A DNA stretch of 16,170 bases from Rodentolepis nana (taxonomy: Eukaryota; Platyhelminthes; Cestoda; Cyclophyllidea; Hymenolepididae): contig UZAE01014186.1 of NCBI GenBank assembly GCA_900617975.1, forward strand, positions 1 through 16,170. The letters run 5' to 3'. The notes under the pieces were generated by a model. The model saw only the letters and a program-made list of their open reading frames with translations, was not told the DNA's origin and ran no database searches. A program made the position numbers and the translations under genes. Position 1 is the stretch's first letter; every line of letters starts with the position of its first letter. Of this stretch, positions 1 through 8,435 are shown in pieces.

Positions 1-318
1 TTGTTTCACCACGGTAACGCACGGCCCCCCCCCCCCCCACACATCTTTGGTTACTGGGTAAAAATTATTGGAACTGGGTTGGGATGTTTTGTCACACCCA
101 CCATATAGCCCTGACCTTGCGCCTTCGGATTACCATTTGTTTCGTTCCATGCAAAACTCTTTAAATGGTAAAATTTTGAACAACGCGGATGATGTCGGAT
201 CACACCTAATTCAGTTTTTTAATAGCAAGACCAGACATTTTACGAACGGGGAATTTTTACTCTGCCAGAAGGATGGAAAAAGGTCATCGACAAGAACGGC
301 CAATATCTAATTGAATAA
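1..318 (+). pseudogene. mariner transposase, C-terminal remnant (copy 1)
   Basis: The frame holding the mariner motif [19 protein letters not shown] runs from about 68. Its final Asp (SDY) is the third catalytic residue of the D,D34D triad. Several lesions are visible. The C tract at 25-38 has 14 Cs, which breaks frame after the second catalytic Asp region. An in-frame TAA at 59-61 sits where the second copy reads CAA. A one-base loss in a T run near 237-240 throws the last quarter out of frame. The original stop would be TAA at 316-318, overlapping an AATAAA at 314-319. The protein cannot be functional as read. The 5' coding part is not in the window. Confidence 0.9.
25..38 (+). repeat. C14 homopolymer inside transposase (copy 1)
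   Basis: Fourteen Cs interrupt the codons for the conserved ARPHTS stretch just after the second catalytic Asp. Mariner relatives normally have about four Cs here. The second copy has thirteen at the same place. Confidence 0.9.
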
Positions 319-366
319 AGTTATATTTTTAAACAAAAATTCCGAATTTGCCTTCTTATTTGAAAT

Positions 367-392
367 CGACAATGACTTAGTTGCCAACCTAA
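367..392 (-). repeat. mariner copy 1 right inverted terminal repeat
   Basis: This 26-bp terminus ends in GTTGCCAACCTAA and is followed by TA. It matches the right end of the full copy (6075-6100) except for A instead of G at 369. Confidence 0.93.
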
Positions 393-394
393 TA

Positions 395-1011
395 TTTCAA
401 CTGTTAGAGGTCCGTCAATGTTTTCATCTTTACACGGTCTTTCTTGAATTACAAAGTGATTTGGAACAATTGAATTCTATTTTATTCGTGCCTGAATTAA
501 CAGTGCTCGAATTCTTGAGATGAAACTAGAATTTCTCGAAGTATCAGATGCCTTCTTTTACTCATTGAAGATTAAACAAACAATTTTTAGTAATAATTAT
601 TTTTAATTTGCCGCATTTGACACTAACTTATGTGCTTAGCTTTGGCAACTAGAAATATCGAAAATGATGTTAGAATAGGCAGTCTATGATTTACTGGTGG
701 AAATTCCCATATGAATTCTGTTCAAGAATATTTAATGACAGTCTTAAGTATGAAGATTAACTGGTGGAGTTTTATTCAATCTAATTTCAAAAAAGACTAA
801 TCTAAATACCCACTGCCATTGCATCTTGAGTAGTTAATCTCCTAGCATCCAGGAAATTAATAAAAATTCGATATTTAGAAGGAGTTGGAAGGTAATATGT
901 TGATTATTCCATGTCGAGTAAAATTTAGTGGGCCCTGTTACAATTGAAACGACTATAGCTTTACAAACCTGTGACTTAATTGAAGTGGCTAAACTTGTTA
1001 ATGAACTCCGT
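395..1011. other. unannotated AT-rich spacer
   Basis: No gene, RNA or repeat is recognised here. The open frame at 311-523 runs from transposon end into flank and has no mark of a real protein. A TTGGCAACTA decamer at 642-651, also found in the mariner end, occurs alone with no partner terminus. Confidence 0.6.
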
Positions 1012-1025
1012 ATGTGACAGACATT

Positions 1026-1320
1026 TATTTATTTATTTATTTGTATCAGATGGCAGACGTTTTGATATTTATCATTAGCCCTTTAGTTGACTTTGGGCTT
1101 CACAGAATGGAGGAATATCATAGTGAGAAAAATTCGAGAGGGGGGACAGAAGAGTGATTCACAGATGTAAAAGAGGCAGACAGGCAGACACAATGGCAGA
1201 GAAAAGGTAAGATGAGTACTGCGGAAGTGGTTAAATATGACATACAGTGGGGTGATGGTCGTTTGAAGTCAGAAGTCAACTGTCGGTGCACCACGTGGAT
1301 GTAAGTCTATCGAACACCCC
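1026..1320 (-). mobile_element. GATAGAC retroposon copy 1, internally deleted
   Basis: This is a minus-strand copy of the short retroposon family repeated across the window. Its 5' end (GGGGTGTTCGATAGAC on the minus strand) is at 1320. Its 3' end GCCATCTGATAC is followed by about five AAAT units at 1023-1043. About 45 bp are missing between the motifs GGTGCACC and CAGTTGAC, compared with the copies at 13059-13393 and 15855-16157. An imperfect 14-bp target duplication flanks it: ATGTGACAGACATT at 1012-1025 and ATGTGAAATACATT at 1321-1334, 12 of 14 matching. This, together with the oligo tail, indicates insertion by target-primed reverse transcription. It encodes no protein. Confidence 0.85.
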
Positions 1321-1334
1321 ATGTGAAATACATT

Positions 1335-4300
1335 AACACACTCTAAAATGAATTGAATGAATACTGCAAATTTGGCTTTTTTACGCCTTTGATATTACGA
1401 ATTTGGAAACTGTACTCCTTATTTTATTTTGTTTTATTTTCATTTTGCACTTTACAATAAAAAACCAACGATCTTGCAGCCTGTCACACTTTAACAAATA
1501 TTCAAGACTAGTGGAAAATTTGCATGAACCTGTGAATTTACTTTTTCTTGGTTTAAAAAGGTCATTTCTATTCGAAACCTACTCGCAAAAGGCGTTTACT
1601 CATGAGTTCGGAACGAAACGGCATTAGATGTGAAGATTCACAGCCTGGAACTAAGAACCGAATAATTTTGTTCGAAAACTATTGATGAGTCATGTATTTG
1701 GATAGGAGAGTATAAGCCATTCTTTGTTTGGAAGAGAAGATGTGGAATTATTGGTAGAAGGTCTTGAGTATATTTCATTTCAGAATGGATAAAATGCAAT
1801 TACAGTATTAGTGGTAAATACAAGCTTAATCCGTTCATTTGAGATAAGTGAACAAATGGAATTTGGTGGGTCTAAATACTTCTTTAAATGTGCGATTGGC
1901 GACCCAAGTATTTTCAGCAAATTACTGGCCAAGGTCTTGTTGATTAAAGACAGTTTATTAGTTAGGAACCCATCTTCTACAATTCGCCACAGAACGACAG
2001 ATTTTTATGGTTCTTTTGGAACCATGGTCGCTAATGGAGCTAATAAAAATATTAGTATGTATATGACATTTAGAGTAAGATCTCATTCCAAGAACTAACA
2101 TTAAGTCCAGAGGAAAATATGGGAAGAATTTTTGGTGCCCTCGACAAATCCCCAAAGGTCACCATTGATTATTGTAGAGCTCACAATTCTACGCTCTTGG
2201 GCCCTTTATATGAATACTTATTACTAATTTTGCATTTATATATATACGAAGGCGTTACCATAGTAAGCTGCATGCATCAAGTCATGGTCACCAATAGAAA
2301 CTTTACACTAAGTGGACGTGTGTTTATGCCAATGTTACTTTTCTACTTTTCCAAACTTTCATTTCTTTCCTCATATTTTACTTAATAAGTGCATATTCTA
2401 GCTTCGTGCAATCAAATTCAATGTATCGCAGTGAGCTTTAAATTCATTCAGCGTCAAATTTATTTCATCTCCATTTCTTCTATTTTTCCTTCAAAATGCA
2501 CATTAAAATCCAAAACCACCTGCATTAGAACTGATATTGATCTTAATACTCACCGGAAGCACTTTCCATGTTATCTAGTTTATTAAAGGTAAGGGAAAGA
2601 ATGAAGTCAACCCCGAGGACAGAGCGTTAATGTCGATATGACAAATTGCAGCCTGCTACTGTAAACGTATTTGGCAGGCAGCTCCTTCCTGAACCTAAAA
2701 TTCTATGCAATTTCTCCTTCTTTCTGATTGGCAAAAAATTCACCTATTTCCTTATACTCCTATCTGGATTTGAATTTTAAATGGTTATATTATCACAGGG
2801 CCATGTAGTGATTCGCCTATTTTTTTAAAATGTAGATAGCTTGCAAAGTAAATTAAATAATGCATTTTAGGTGAGAAAAAAGGAGACATCTTTCTGCCTA
2901 GATACAAAATTAGCAGGAACTTCTTTCGCATGGTGGATAATGTGAATTTTGCTTGTAAAAGGAAAATTCGTGATCATTTCTGAGCGCTTAATAGACTAAT
3001 GATAGCCTTTTCACATTCTGTTGCAACTTCTGCACATTTCCTCCGTAGATAACCTTTTCTTCCTTCCATGCTCTTAACCCCCCCCCCTCACCCCACTCCC
3101 TCCCTCCACCTTGTGCAATGAATAAAGAGCTAAATAGTGGTTCTGCAAATAGTAGATTTTTTTCTATTCCTCTAAGTACCTACCAACCATCTATCCTCTC
3201 GTTTCTTCATTTTCTGGTAATGTACCTCCCAAGGAGGCATTCTTTCCCCTTCTTTAATTATTCAAATAGGGAGGTGGGAGGGCATAAGGGAAACAGCCAT
3301 CCTTTTGAACAAATAAGTTAGTCCCACGTTGTATTAAAACGTAAGATCAGTTTAATAGCACTCCAACAAACCCAGTATACAATAGTTGGCTGGCAAAAAT
3401 TGCGCTGGCAAGGCAACAGGTTATATTTAAATGAATTAAACAAAATTTTAACTTTTCTTCGGCACAAACAAAAAAACCAGAATGATTGAATGAATGGGGC
3501 AGAATGTCATGCAATTTAAATGGAGTGTGGAATTGCGCGCGGCTAAGCTAATGGAAGCAGCGAAAGCGCCACAAGTCGGACAATAGGAGGTGGAGAAGAA
3601 GACGGAACTATGCGTACAGGAGCGCTACAAATGCCAGAAACGGGTATGCGTTGTATTAAAAAACGACAAGTATAAGTAATTATAGAAAGGGAGGTTAATA
3701 TCATTACAGGCGAACTGTAACCTTGACAATGGTAGAAAGATAGCGCTTTCATAGTTGCGCTAAGAACAGGCGAAATAAGCTAAGGTAGCGCGTAATCTGC
3801 CACTTTGGAATGCTACGTTTTTTCCCTGTTGATATTAACTCCATTGAATATTTAACAGTCAGGGAGAAGTTCATGGAGGATAGAAGTGGAGATATGAGTT
3901 AGTGCATGAAGCTCATTGATTAACGTACTCCTTTGCGAACACAAACATTTTCAGGTCAATACCCTTCGAGGCACATCTAGAATGCAAAATACCCCAAAAC
4001 TCTAGTACTATCCAGATAGCAAATGGAAGAATAAAGAGGGAGGGCTGAGGACTGGAATGAATTAAATTCCCATTTTGCATCTGTTGGACCCATGTTGAGA
4101 GCCTCTGTTCGAGATGAGTCGTAGAAAGTCTGTTGGGCAAGTGGAAGTGTTTTAAATATTCTGAAAAATTTTAGCTGTGGCGAATGTAGCAATTTTATCA
4201 CCAACTAAAGGTATTTCCAAATGGTAAATAACAGCTCATCTGAACCCGGCGGTATGGAGATGAAGGAAAAGGAAGGTTTCCATGAAATTGAGCTTCGCGA

Positions 4301-4783
4301 GGAATATAAATTACATACTCTTCTTTTACCCAGGAAAGATAAGAATTGGGAAAAAAATGCAAATCACTTCCGATGCATAATAACGTTACTTCAAGAATAA
4401 GACCAAACTAGGCCAGATATCCTCCACCTTAATTTCGTATGCCTCCAAAAATGGGCGCATTTTCCCGGGACTCAATGATAACACGTGATTGCATAGACTT
4501 CCATAATTTATTAAAACTTTCTACAAAATAACGAGATAAAATTTAGCCCACTTCGACAAATATAGGATATTTAGAGTAAAAAACAATTAAATTTTTAATT
4601 TTATTTTGCTTCGGTGTAATAAAATTAAACTTGTAAGTAAATATATCTTCATCAGTATCGAGCGAAGTCGACTCCAGCTGATAGAAAGGCAAATTAAGGC
4701 CAACTTTGGGAGGCTGACTGTTGACGCCTTTGTGAGAGAGTTTTTGACTGCAGAGTGAGCGACCCGTCAACTATCGATATGTC
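1335..4783. other. long spacer without recognisable genes
   Basis: I see no conserved protein, structural RNA or copy of the window's repeats in this stretch. The longest open frames (1811-2098, 95 codons; 2119-2385, 88 codons) have no motif I recognise and no supporting splice or polyadenylation arrangement. A pyrimidine-rich tract with ten consecutive Cs lies at 3078-3110. The rest is unremarkable AT-rich sequence. Confidence 0.55.
3078..3110. repeat. C-rich low-complexity tract
   Basis: C10 is followed by a run of CT-rich triplets almost free of purines. It is simple low-complexity sequence of a kind also seen at 6474-6489 and 15730-15744. Confidence 0.85.
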
Positions 4784-4793
4784 TTGGCAACTA
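4784..4793 (+). repeat. TIR-like decamer abutting mariner copy 2
   Basis: TTGGCAACTA here is repeated exactly at 4799-4808 inside the left terminal repeat of the adjacent mariner, in the same orientation. The last two bases of the first copy are the TA target site. It may be chance, a target resembling the transposon end, or a trace of an earlier event at the site. Confidence 0.6.
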
Positions 4794-4819
4794 TTGGGTT
4801 GGCAACTAAGTCATTGCCG
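4794..4819 (+). repeat. mariner copy 2 left inverted terminal repeat
   Basis: The 26-bp terminus begins TTGGGTTGGCAACTAAG and is preceded by TA at 4792-4793. It differs from the inverted right end at one base (G versus A at the third position). Transposase is expected to bind here. Confidence 0.95.
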
Positions 4820-4975
4820 TTTTTGTTGACGGATTCACTCTATACTTTCTTTTGTTTTGTTAACGTGGCCAGAGCATCTAACCTATATTTTTTTCTTACC
4901 GTATGGGCTTCTAGGTTAATTAGTAAAAAATTTTTTTGTTCAGTTCTTTAGTTCTGTTTTTATCCCAATTTAAAA

Positions 4976-6026
4976 ATGAAAGAACAGGACGTGCACTTCC
5001 GACACATTTTATTGTATTACTTCCGACAAGGCAAGAACGCATCGCAAGCACAAAAGAAGTTATGTGCCGTATATGGAGATGAAGCCGCCTTAAAAGAAAG
5101 GCAGTGTCGAAATTGGTTTGAAAGATTTCGTTCCGGTGATTTTTCACTGAAAAATTCACAACGATCTGGCCGCCCAGTCGAAGTGGATGAAACCCATATC
5201 AAGGCCATTATCGATTCAAATCGTCACAGCACAACACGAGATATTGCAGAGAAGCTCAATGTGTCGCATACATGCATTGAAAAAAAAATGAAAAACCCTC
5301 GGTTATGTCAAGAAACTTGATTTATGGATCCCTCACCAGTTAAAGGAAATTCATTTGACGCAACGGATTAGCATCTGTGATTCGCCGCTACTGAAACGCA
5401 ATGAGAATGATCCATTTCCGAGGAAGAACCTAGTTACTGGCGACGAAAAGTGGATAGTTTATAACAATGTTACTCGCAAGAGATCATGGGTGAAGCAAGA
5501 TCAACCAGCCCAAACAGTATCAAAAGCAGCAGAGAATCACCAAAAAAAGATTATGCTGTCAGTGTGGTGGGATCACAAAGGAATTTTGTATTTTGAACTC
5601 ATGCCGCAGAACCAAACGATAAATTCAAATATGTATGTTGGACAACTCGAAAAACTGAAGGATGCAATTGAAGATAAGCGGCCGGCATTATCAAATCGGA
5701 AGGGTGTTGTTTTCCATCATGATAACGCAAGGCCCCCCCCCCCCCACACATCTTTGGTTACTCGGCAAAAAATTATTGGAACTGGGTTGGGATGTTTTGT
5801 CACACCCACCATATAGCCCTGACCTTGCGCCTTCGGATTACCATTTGTTTCGTTCCATGCAAAACTCTTTAAATGGTAAAATTTTGAACAACGCGGATGA
5901 TGTCGGATCACACCTAATTCAGTTTTTTAATAGCAAGACCAGACATTTTACGAACGGGGAATTTTTACTCTGCCAGAAGGATGGAAAAAGGTCATCGACA
6001 AGAACGGCCAATATCTAATTGAATAA
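4976..6026 (+). pseudogene. mariner transposase, frameshifted (copy 2)
   Basis: This is the decayed gene for the DDE/D transposase that cuts and pastes the element. From the ATG at 4976 it opens with HFRHILLYYFRQGKNASQAQ, the first helix-turn-helix of the DNA-binding domain. A second follows around TTRDIAEKLNVSHTCIE. The catalytic Asps are in TGDEKW (codon 5442-5444), HHDNARP (5721-5723) and APSDY (5836-5838). The first two are 279 bases apart (D92D). The last two are 115 bases apart, which is the canonical 105 of D34D plus 9 extra Cs plus one inserted A. Frame breaks lie at an A run near 5291-5295 (+1), an A run at 5767-5772 (+1) and a T run near 5943-5947 (-1). The natural stop is TAA at 6024-6026. 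No active protein is expected. Confidence 0.95.
5733..5745 (+). repeat. C13 homopolymer inside transposase (copy 2)
   Basis: Thirteen Cs sit where the family normally has four. Here they keep frame and add three prolines (ARPPPPHTS) eight bases after the second catalytic Asp codon. Confidence 0.9.
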
Positions 6027-6027
6027 A
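6022..6027 (+). promoter_or_regulatory. polyadenylation signal of mariner copy 2
   Basis: AATAAA overlaps the natural transposase stop codon TAA at 6024-6026. The same arrangement is at 314-319 in copy 1. Such overlap fits a compact transposon, but use of the signal is inferred. Confidence 0.6.
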
Positions 6028-6074
6028 GTTATATTTTTAAACAAAAATTCCGAATTTGCCTCCTTATTTGAAGT

Positions 6075-6100
6075 CGGCAATGACTTAGTTGCCAACCTAA
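6075..6100 (-). repeat. mariner copy 2 right inverted terminal repeat
   Basis: It is the inverted counterpart of 4794-4819 with 25 of 26 bases matching, and is followed by TA at 6101-6102. Confidence 0.95.
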
Positions 6101-6102
6101 TA

Positions 6103-7124
6103 TTTTTGAACCAGCGAATGATAATTAATGTTTGTGAAATCATGAAATAACTATCTCTTATTGGATTGCGAGGCGGTATCTGATTCAAAAATCTCCTGGG
6201 AGTCAGGCGCACATTCATGGAACGGCCTGCGTGCATTTAGTATTTCATGTGAGCTGGAAACTTATTTTTTTATTAAATTGAGACTGTCTCTCATCGTTAA
6301 GCTCAGGTTGGGTAAAAAGCTCGTAAGAAAATGTCGACGTTCATTAGCACTCCCCTGCTGATGCATTTCACACTGCAGTTCTAAATTGAAAGGCAAACCA
6401 AAAAAAGTTCATTACATTTCGTATTTCTCTTTCTTCATTGTGTTTCCTACATTTTGCATGGATTTCAGCCACTCCCCCCCCCCTCCCACTTCCCTTGGAG
6501 TAATTGATCTACATAGGTCAACGAAGTCTATTAGTTGGCAGTAAGTCTTGGGTCAACGATCAATACTCCTGCGTTTGCTTACCTCACTTTACAAAGGATT
6601 GATGGCATGAGTTTGCCAACTAGATTTTCCATATGAAGAGGAAGATATTAACTTGGAAGAATAGGTCTGAAAGGACTCTAACATGTAAAAGTTGTTCATC
6701 CGATGATTATGGAATTCAGGTGAATTATGATTCTCCCTATTCCGTGACTCTCATTTCCTATAATGAAATAAAGTCAATCTTGATTAACTTTCAACTTCAA
6801 GGTACTTGGTTATTTGGGCACTTTGAAAAGTAGCAACTCTTTATTGTCCTTGCAATGAAGACTACTTAAATATTATCTAAAGAATAACAAAATAAGAAAT
6901 CACGCAGTAAATAACATATAACGACCTCTCATTTGCTAAAATCAAGAGAACTCAGGTCATCTTTTGTTTTAGCCAGTTAACTAAAATTATGGCCTGTTCC
7001 AATTTGTGGTATTCAACTCAAGCTCTAGGTGATAAAAATGGTCGAATTGTGAGTATGCACTAATTGGTAATTGGCCAATTGGTAAACTGAATGGGGTTAA
7101 ATAAACATCAGTGATTGACAATCT
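6103..7124. other. spacer with C-rich tract and short palindrome
   Basis: No gene is recognised. The stretch holds a C10-rich tract at 6474-6489, a possible mariner-end relic at 6529-6623 (see findings), and a 12-bp perfect palindrome AATTGGCCAATT at 7069-7080 flanked by repeats of ATTGGTAA. The open frames at 6161-6361 and 6633-6833 show no recognisable motif. Confidence 0.55.
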
Positions 7125-7779
7125 GGGGTGTGCGATAGACTTACCTCCAAGTGGTGCATCCTGAGCAACGTATACTCATACGGCAAAAAATTCGATTATT
7201 CGGCAGTTGTCTTTTGACTTCAAACTACCATGACCCAACTGTATGTCATATTTGACTACTTCCACAGTACTCGACTTACCTTTTCTCTGCCTTTATGTTT
7301 ATCTGTCTGTCTCTTTTACATCTGTGAATCATTATTCTGTCATCTGTCTGCCTCTTTTACATCCGTGAATCGCTCTTCTGTTTCCCTGTCTGCCTCTTTT
7401 ACATCTGTGAAACGCTCTTCTGTTCTGTCTGCCTCTTTTACATCTGTGAATCGCTCTTCTGATCCCAACCCTTCCACAGTATTCAACTCACCTTTTTTCT
7501 ACCTTTGTGTCTGCTCTGTCTCTTTTACGTCTGTGAATCATTATTCTGTCCCCCCTCCCCTTCTCTTTTACGTCTGTGAATCATTATTCTGTCCCCCATC
7601 TTGCTCTTTTACGTCTGTGAATCATTATTCTGTCCCCCTCTCGGTACGTCTGTGAATCATTATTCTGTCCCCCTCTCGACTTTTAACGTCTGTGAATCAT
7701 TATTCTGTCCCCCTCTCGACTTTTTTGCCGCTTTGATGCTTCTCCACCTCTCTGTGAAACCCGAAGTCAGCTAAAGGAC
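7125..7779 (+). mobile_element. GATAGAC retroposon copy 2, expanded and 3'-cut by gap
   Basis: This plus-strand copy starts at GGGGTGTGCGATAGAC and follows the family through the TTGACTTC and CTTCCACAGTACTC blocks to the CCGAAGTCAGCTAAAGG block. There it runs into the single N at 7780. Its 3' tail is therefore missing and no target duplication can be checked. It is about twice the family length because the CTCTTTTACATCTGTGAATC segment, present once in most copies, occurs nine times (7321-7730). A larger piece (CTTCCACAGTATTCAACTC onward, 7471-7520) is also repeated, showing a second-order duplication. The open frame at 7230-7655 is a translation of this array, not a gene. Confidence 0.87.
7321..7730 (+). 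repeat. nine-unit minisatellite inside a retroposon
   Basis: Units begin TCTGTGAATC or a close variant at 7321, 7362, 7404, 7443, 7530, 7573, 7614, 7649 and 7689. Spacing is mostly 35-43 bp. Units 2-4 share CGCTCTTCTG, while units 5-9 share CATTATTCTGTCCCC, so two sub-blocks expanded separately. The 87-bp step between units 4 and 5 contains a duplicated upstream piece of the host element. Confidence 0.92.
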
Positions 7780-7780
7780 N
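7780..7780. other. single N, probable contig join
   Basis: A lone N stands exactly where the retroposon copy stops matching its family, just after a long tandem array. This suggests that an assembly break was closed with one placeholder base. Confidence 0.7.
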
Positions 7781-7922
7781 ATATTTTGGGAATTTTGCGT
7801 GAAAAAATTCTCATTCAAGCCTAGACTAATTGCAAAAGGCTGCGTTCATCATTAAAGTTTCTTTCTTGAGAGACGAAACTAAAATGCATCAGAAAATTCT
7901 GCGTGATGTTTGAAAAAAATAA

Positions 7923-7945
7923 CTTTCATATTTTTTCACGAATGT
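7923..7945 (+). repeat. left target-site duplication of the LINE fragment
   Basis: The 23-bp stretch starting CTTTCATATTTTTTCACG recurs at 8414-8435 with one T fewer. The two copies bracket the LINE fragment and end directly against its 3' tail, as expected for a target duplication made at insertion. Confidence 0.85.
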
Positions 7946-7981
7946 TAAATCACCCAAAACAGATGAAATATACGAATGTAA

Positions 7982-8403
7982 AAACTCTATCAACTGCTGA
8001 GAGAGAAAAACAAAACAGTGGTCCTACAATGGATTCCTGGTCACTGTGGCATTAAAGACAATGAGCTTGCTGACATATTTGCTAAGAAGGGGACAACGAT
8101 TTGCAATGCATGGACCACCCGATGTCTTTCCACACAATGAAGGCCTTAATCAGGAGAGAATTTCAGACCTTAAGTTGCAACGAAATTAAAGCTTGAACAA
8201 AGCGAAACAGTGGACAGTGGCACTCTCCCGATCAGAAGAGAATTCAAGATCTCAAGGTGCAACGAACTTAAACAACAAAGCAGAAACAGTGGACAGTGGC
8301 ACTCTCCGACATAGCCGACTGGCCAAGAATTGAATCCGTTGCTGGGGAAGCTGAAGTCAAAGTTTTAGGGCTAATGATAAATGTCAAAAAGCCTGCCATT
8401 TGA
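7982..8403 (+). pseudogene. reverse transcriptase C-terminus, RNase H fragment
   Basis: An open stretch from 7982 reads VVLQWIPGHCGIKDNELAD at 8018-8074. This is the C-terminal part of a retrotransposon RNase H domain, with the conserved His of GHCG and the Asp of ELAD that belong to the active-site region. It stops at 8138. Another frame then continues FHTMKALIRREFQ. After a duplicated block, a third frame reads WTVALSDIADWPRIESVA (8290-8343) and runs into the non-coding tail, ending at TGA 8401-8403. The order of these pieces matches the region after RNase H in many arthropod LINEs, but the usual FRL.TGHD segment expected after SVA is absent. At least two frame changes make it non-functional. 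Confidence 0.85.
8149..8308 (+). repeat. imperfect 80-bp tandem duplication in the LINE
   Basis: 8149-8230 and 8231-8308 are adjacent imperfect copies. Both begin ATCAG(G/A)AGAGAATT and both end with ACAGTGGACAGTGGCACTCT plus CCC or CCG. They differ by several substitutions and a few indels, so the duplication is not recent. Confidence 0.85.
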
Positions 8404-8413
8404 AATAAATAAT
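8347..8413 (+). repeat. shared LINE / GATAGAC 3' tail
   Basis: GAAGCTGAAGTCAA then AGGGCTAATGATAA then GCCTGCCATTTGA occur in the same order and spacing as the last 60-odd bases of the retroposons, for example 16098-16157. Shared 3' ends are how many SINEs are recognised by a partner LINE's reverse transcriptase. Confidence 0.85.
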
Positions 8414-8435
8414 CTTTCATATTTTTCACGAATGT
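8414..8435 (+). repeat. right target-site duplication of the LINE fragment
   Basis: It repeats 7923-7945 with one T missing and starts within a few bases of the ATAAATAA tail. Confidence 0.85.

Larger units (their letters stand above)
1..392 (+). mobile_element. mariner copy 1, 3' portion cut by window edge
   Basis: This is the 3' end of a Tc1/mariner DNA transposon. It aligns without a gap from 60 to 392 with 5768-6100 of the full copy in this window. It ends in a 26-bp inverted terminal repeat (367-392) followed by TA at 393-394, the expected mariner target duplication. Positions 60-353 are identical to the second copy. Three transitions (354, 365, 369) lie near the 3' end, and the first 25 bases differ at many positions. 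The downstream flank does not resemble the flank of the second copy, so this is a separate insertion rather than part of a larger segmental duplication. The 5' part lies outside the window. Confidence 0.95.
4794..6100 (+). mobile_element. full-length mariner (Tc1/mariner, D,D34D), copy 2
   Basis: This is a 1,307-bp element, close to the usual mariner length of about 1.3 kb. It is bounded by 26-bp inverted terminal repeats (4794-4819 and 6075-6100, one mismatch) and by TA at 4792-4793 and 6101-6102. It contains one transposase gene on the plus strand, starting at 4976. The 5' untranslated leader is about 180 bp. An AATAAA at 6022-6027 overlaps the natural stop codon. Both ends and both target-site bases are intact, so the DNA could in principle be moved by a transposase from elsewhere, but its own gene is broken. 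The assignment rests on terminal structure, target duplication, catalytic spacing and conserved motifs. Confidence 0.97.
7946..8413 (+). mobile_element. 5'-truncated non-LTR retrotransposon with RNase H
   Basis: This short LINE insertion is bounded by a 22-23 bp target duplication (7923-7945, 8414-8435). It keeps only the 3' end of the element: part of the RNase H domain, a downstream coding piece with the motif ADWPRIESVA, and a tail ending GCCTGCCATTTGAAATAAATAA. The last 65 bp match the 3' end of the GATAGAC retroposons. Loss of the 5' end plus a long target duplication is typical of target-primed reverse transcription. The RNase H and DWPR motifs resemble arthropod I/Jockey-type elements, but the clade cannot be fixed from this piece. 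An internal 80-bp tandem duplication and frame breaks show that it is dead. Confidence 0.87.

Noticed and set aside
68..310. Complete small gene of 80 codons
   Set aside because: It is the C-terminal part of a mariner transposase, starting mid-protein and ending in a shifted frame.
1811..2385. Two consecutive open frames of 95 and 88 codons as a host gene
   Set aside because: There is no recognisable domain, no clear start context, splice sites or polyadenylation signal, and the length is within chance for this composition.
7069..7080. AATTGGCCAATT palindrome as a regulatory site
   Set aside because: A single short palindrome in AT-rich DNA without any nearby gene gives no basis for a function.
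7230..7655. 141-codon open frame rich in SFTSVN repeats
   Set aside because: It is a translation of the tandem array within a retroposon copy. Its repeats follow the DNA repeat, units shift frame among themselves, and other copies keep no such frame.
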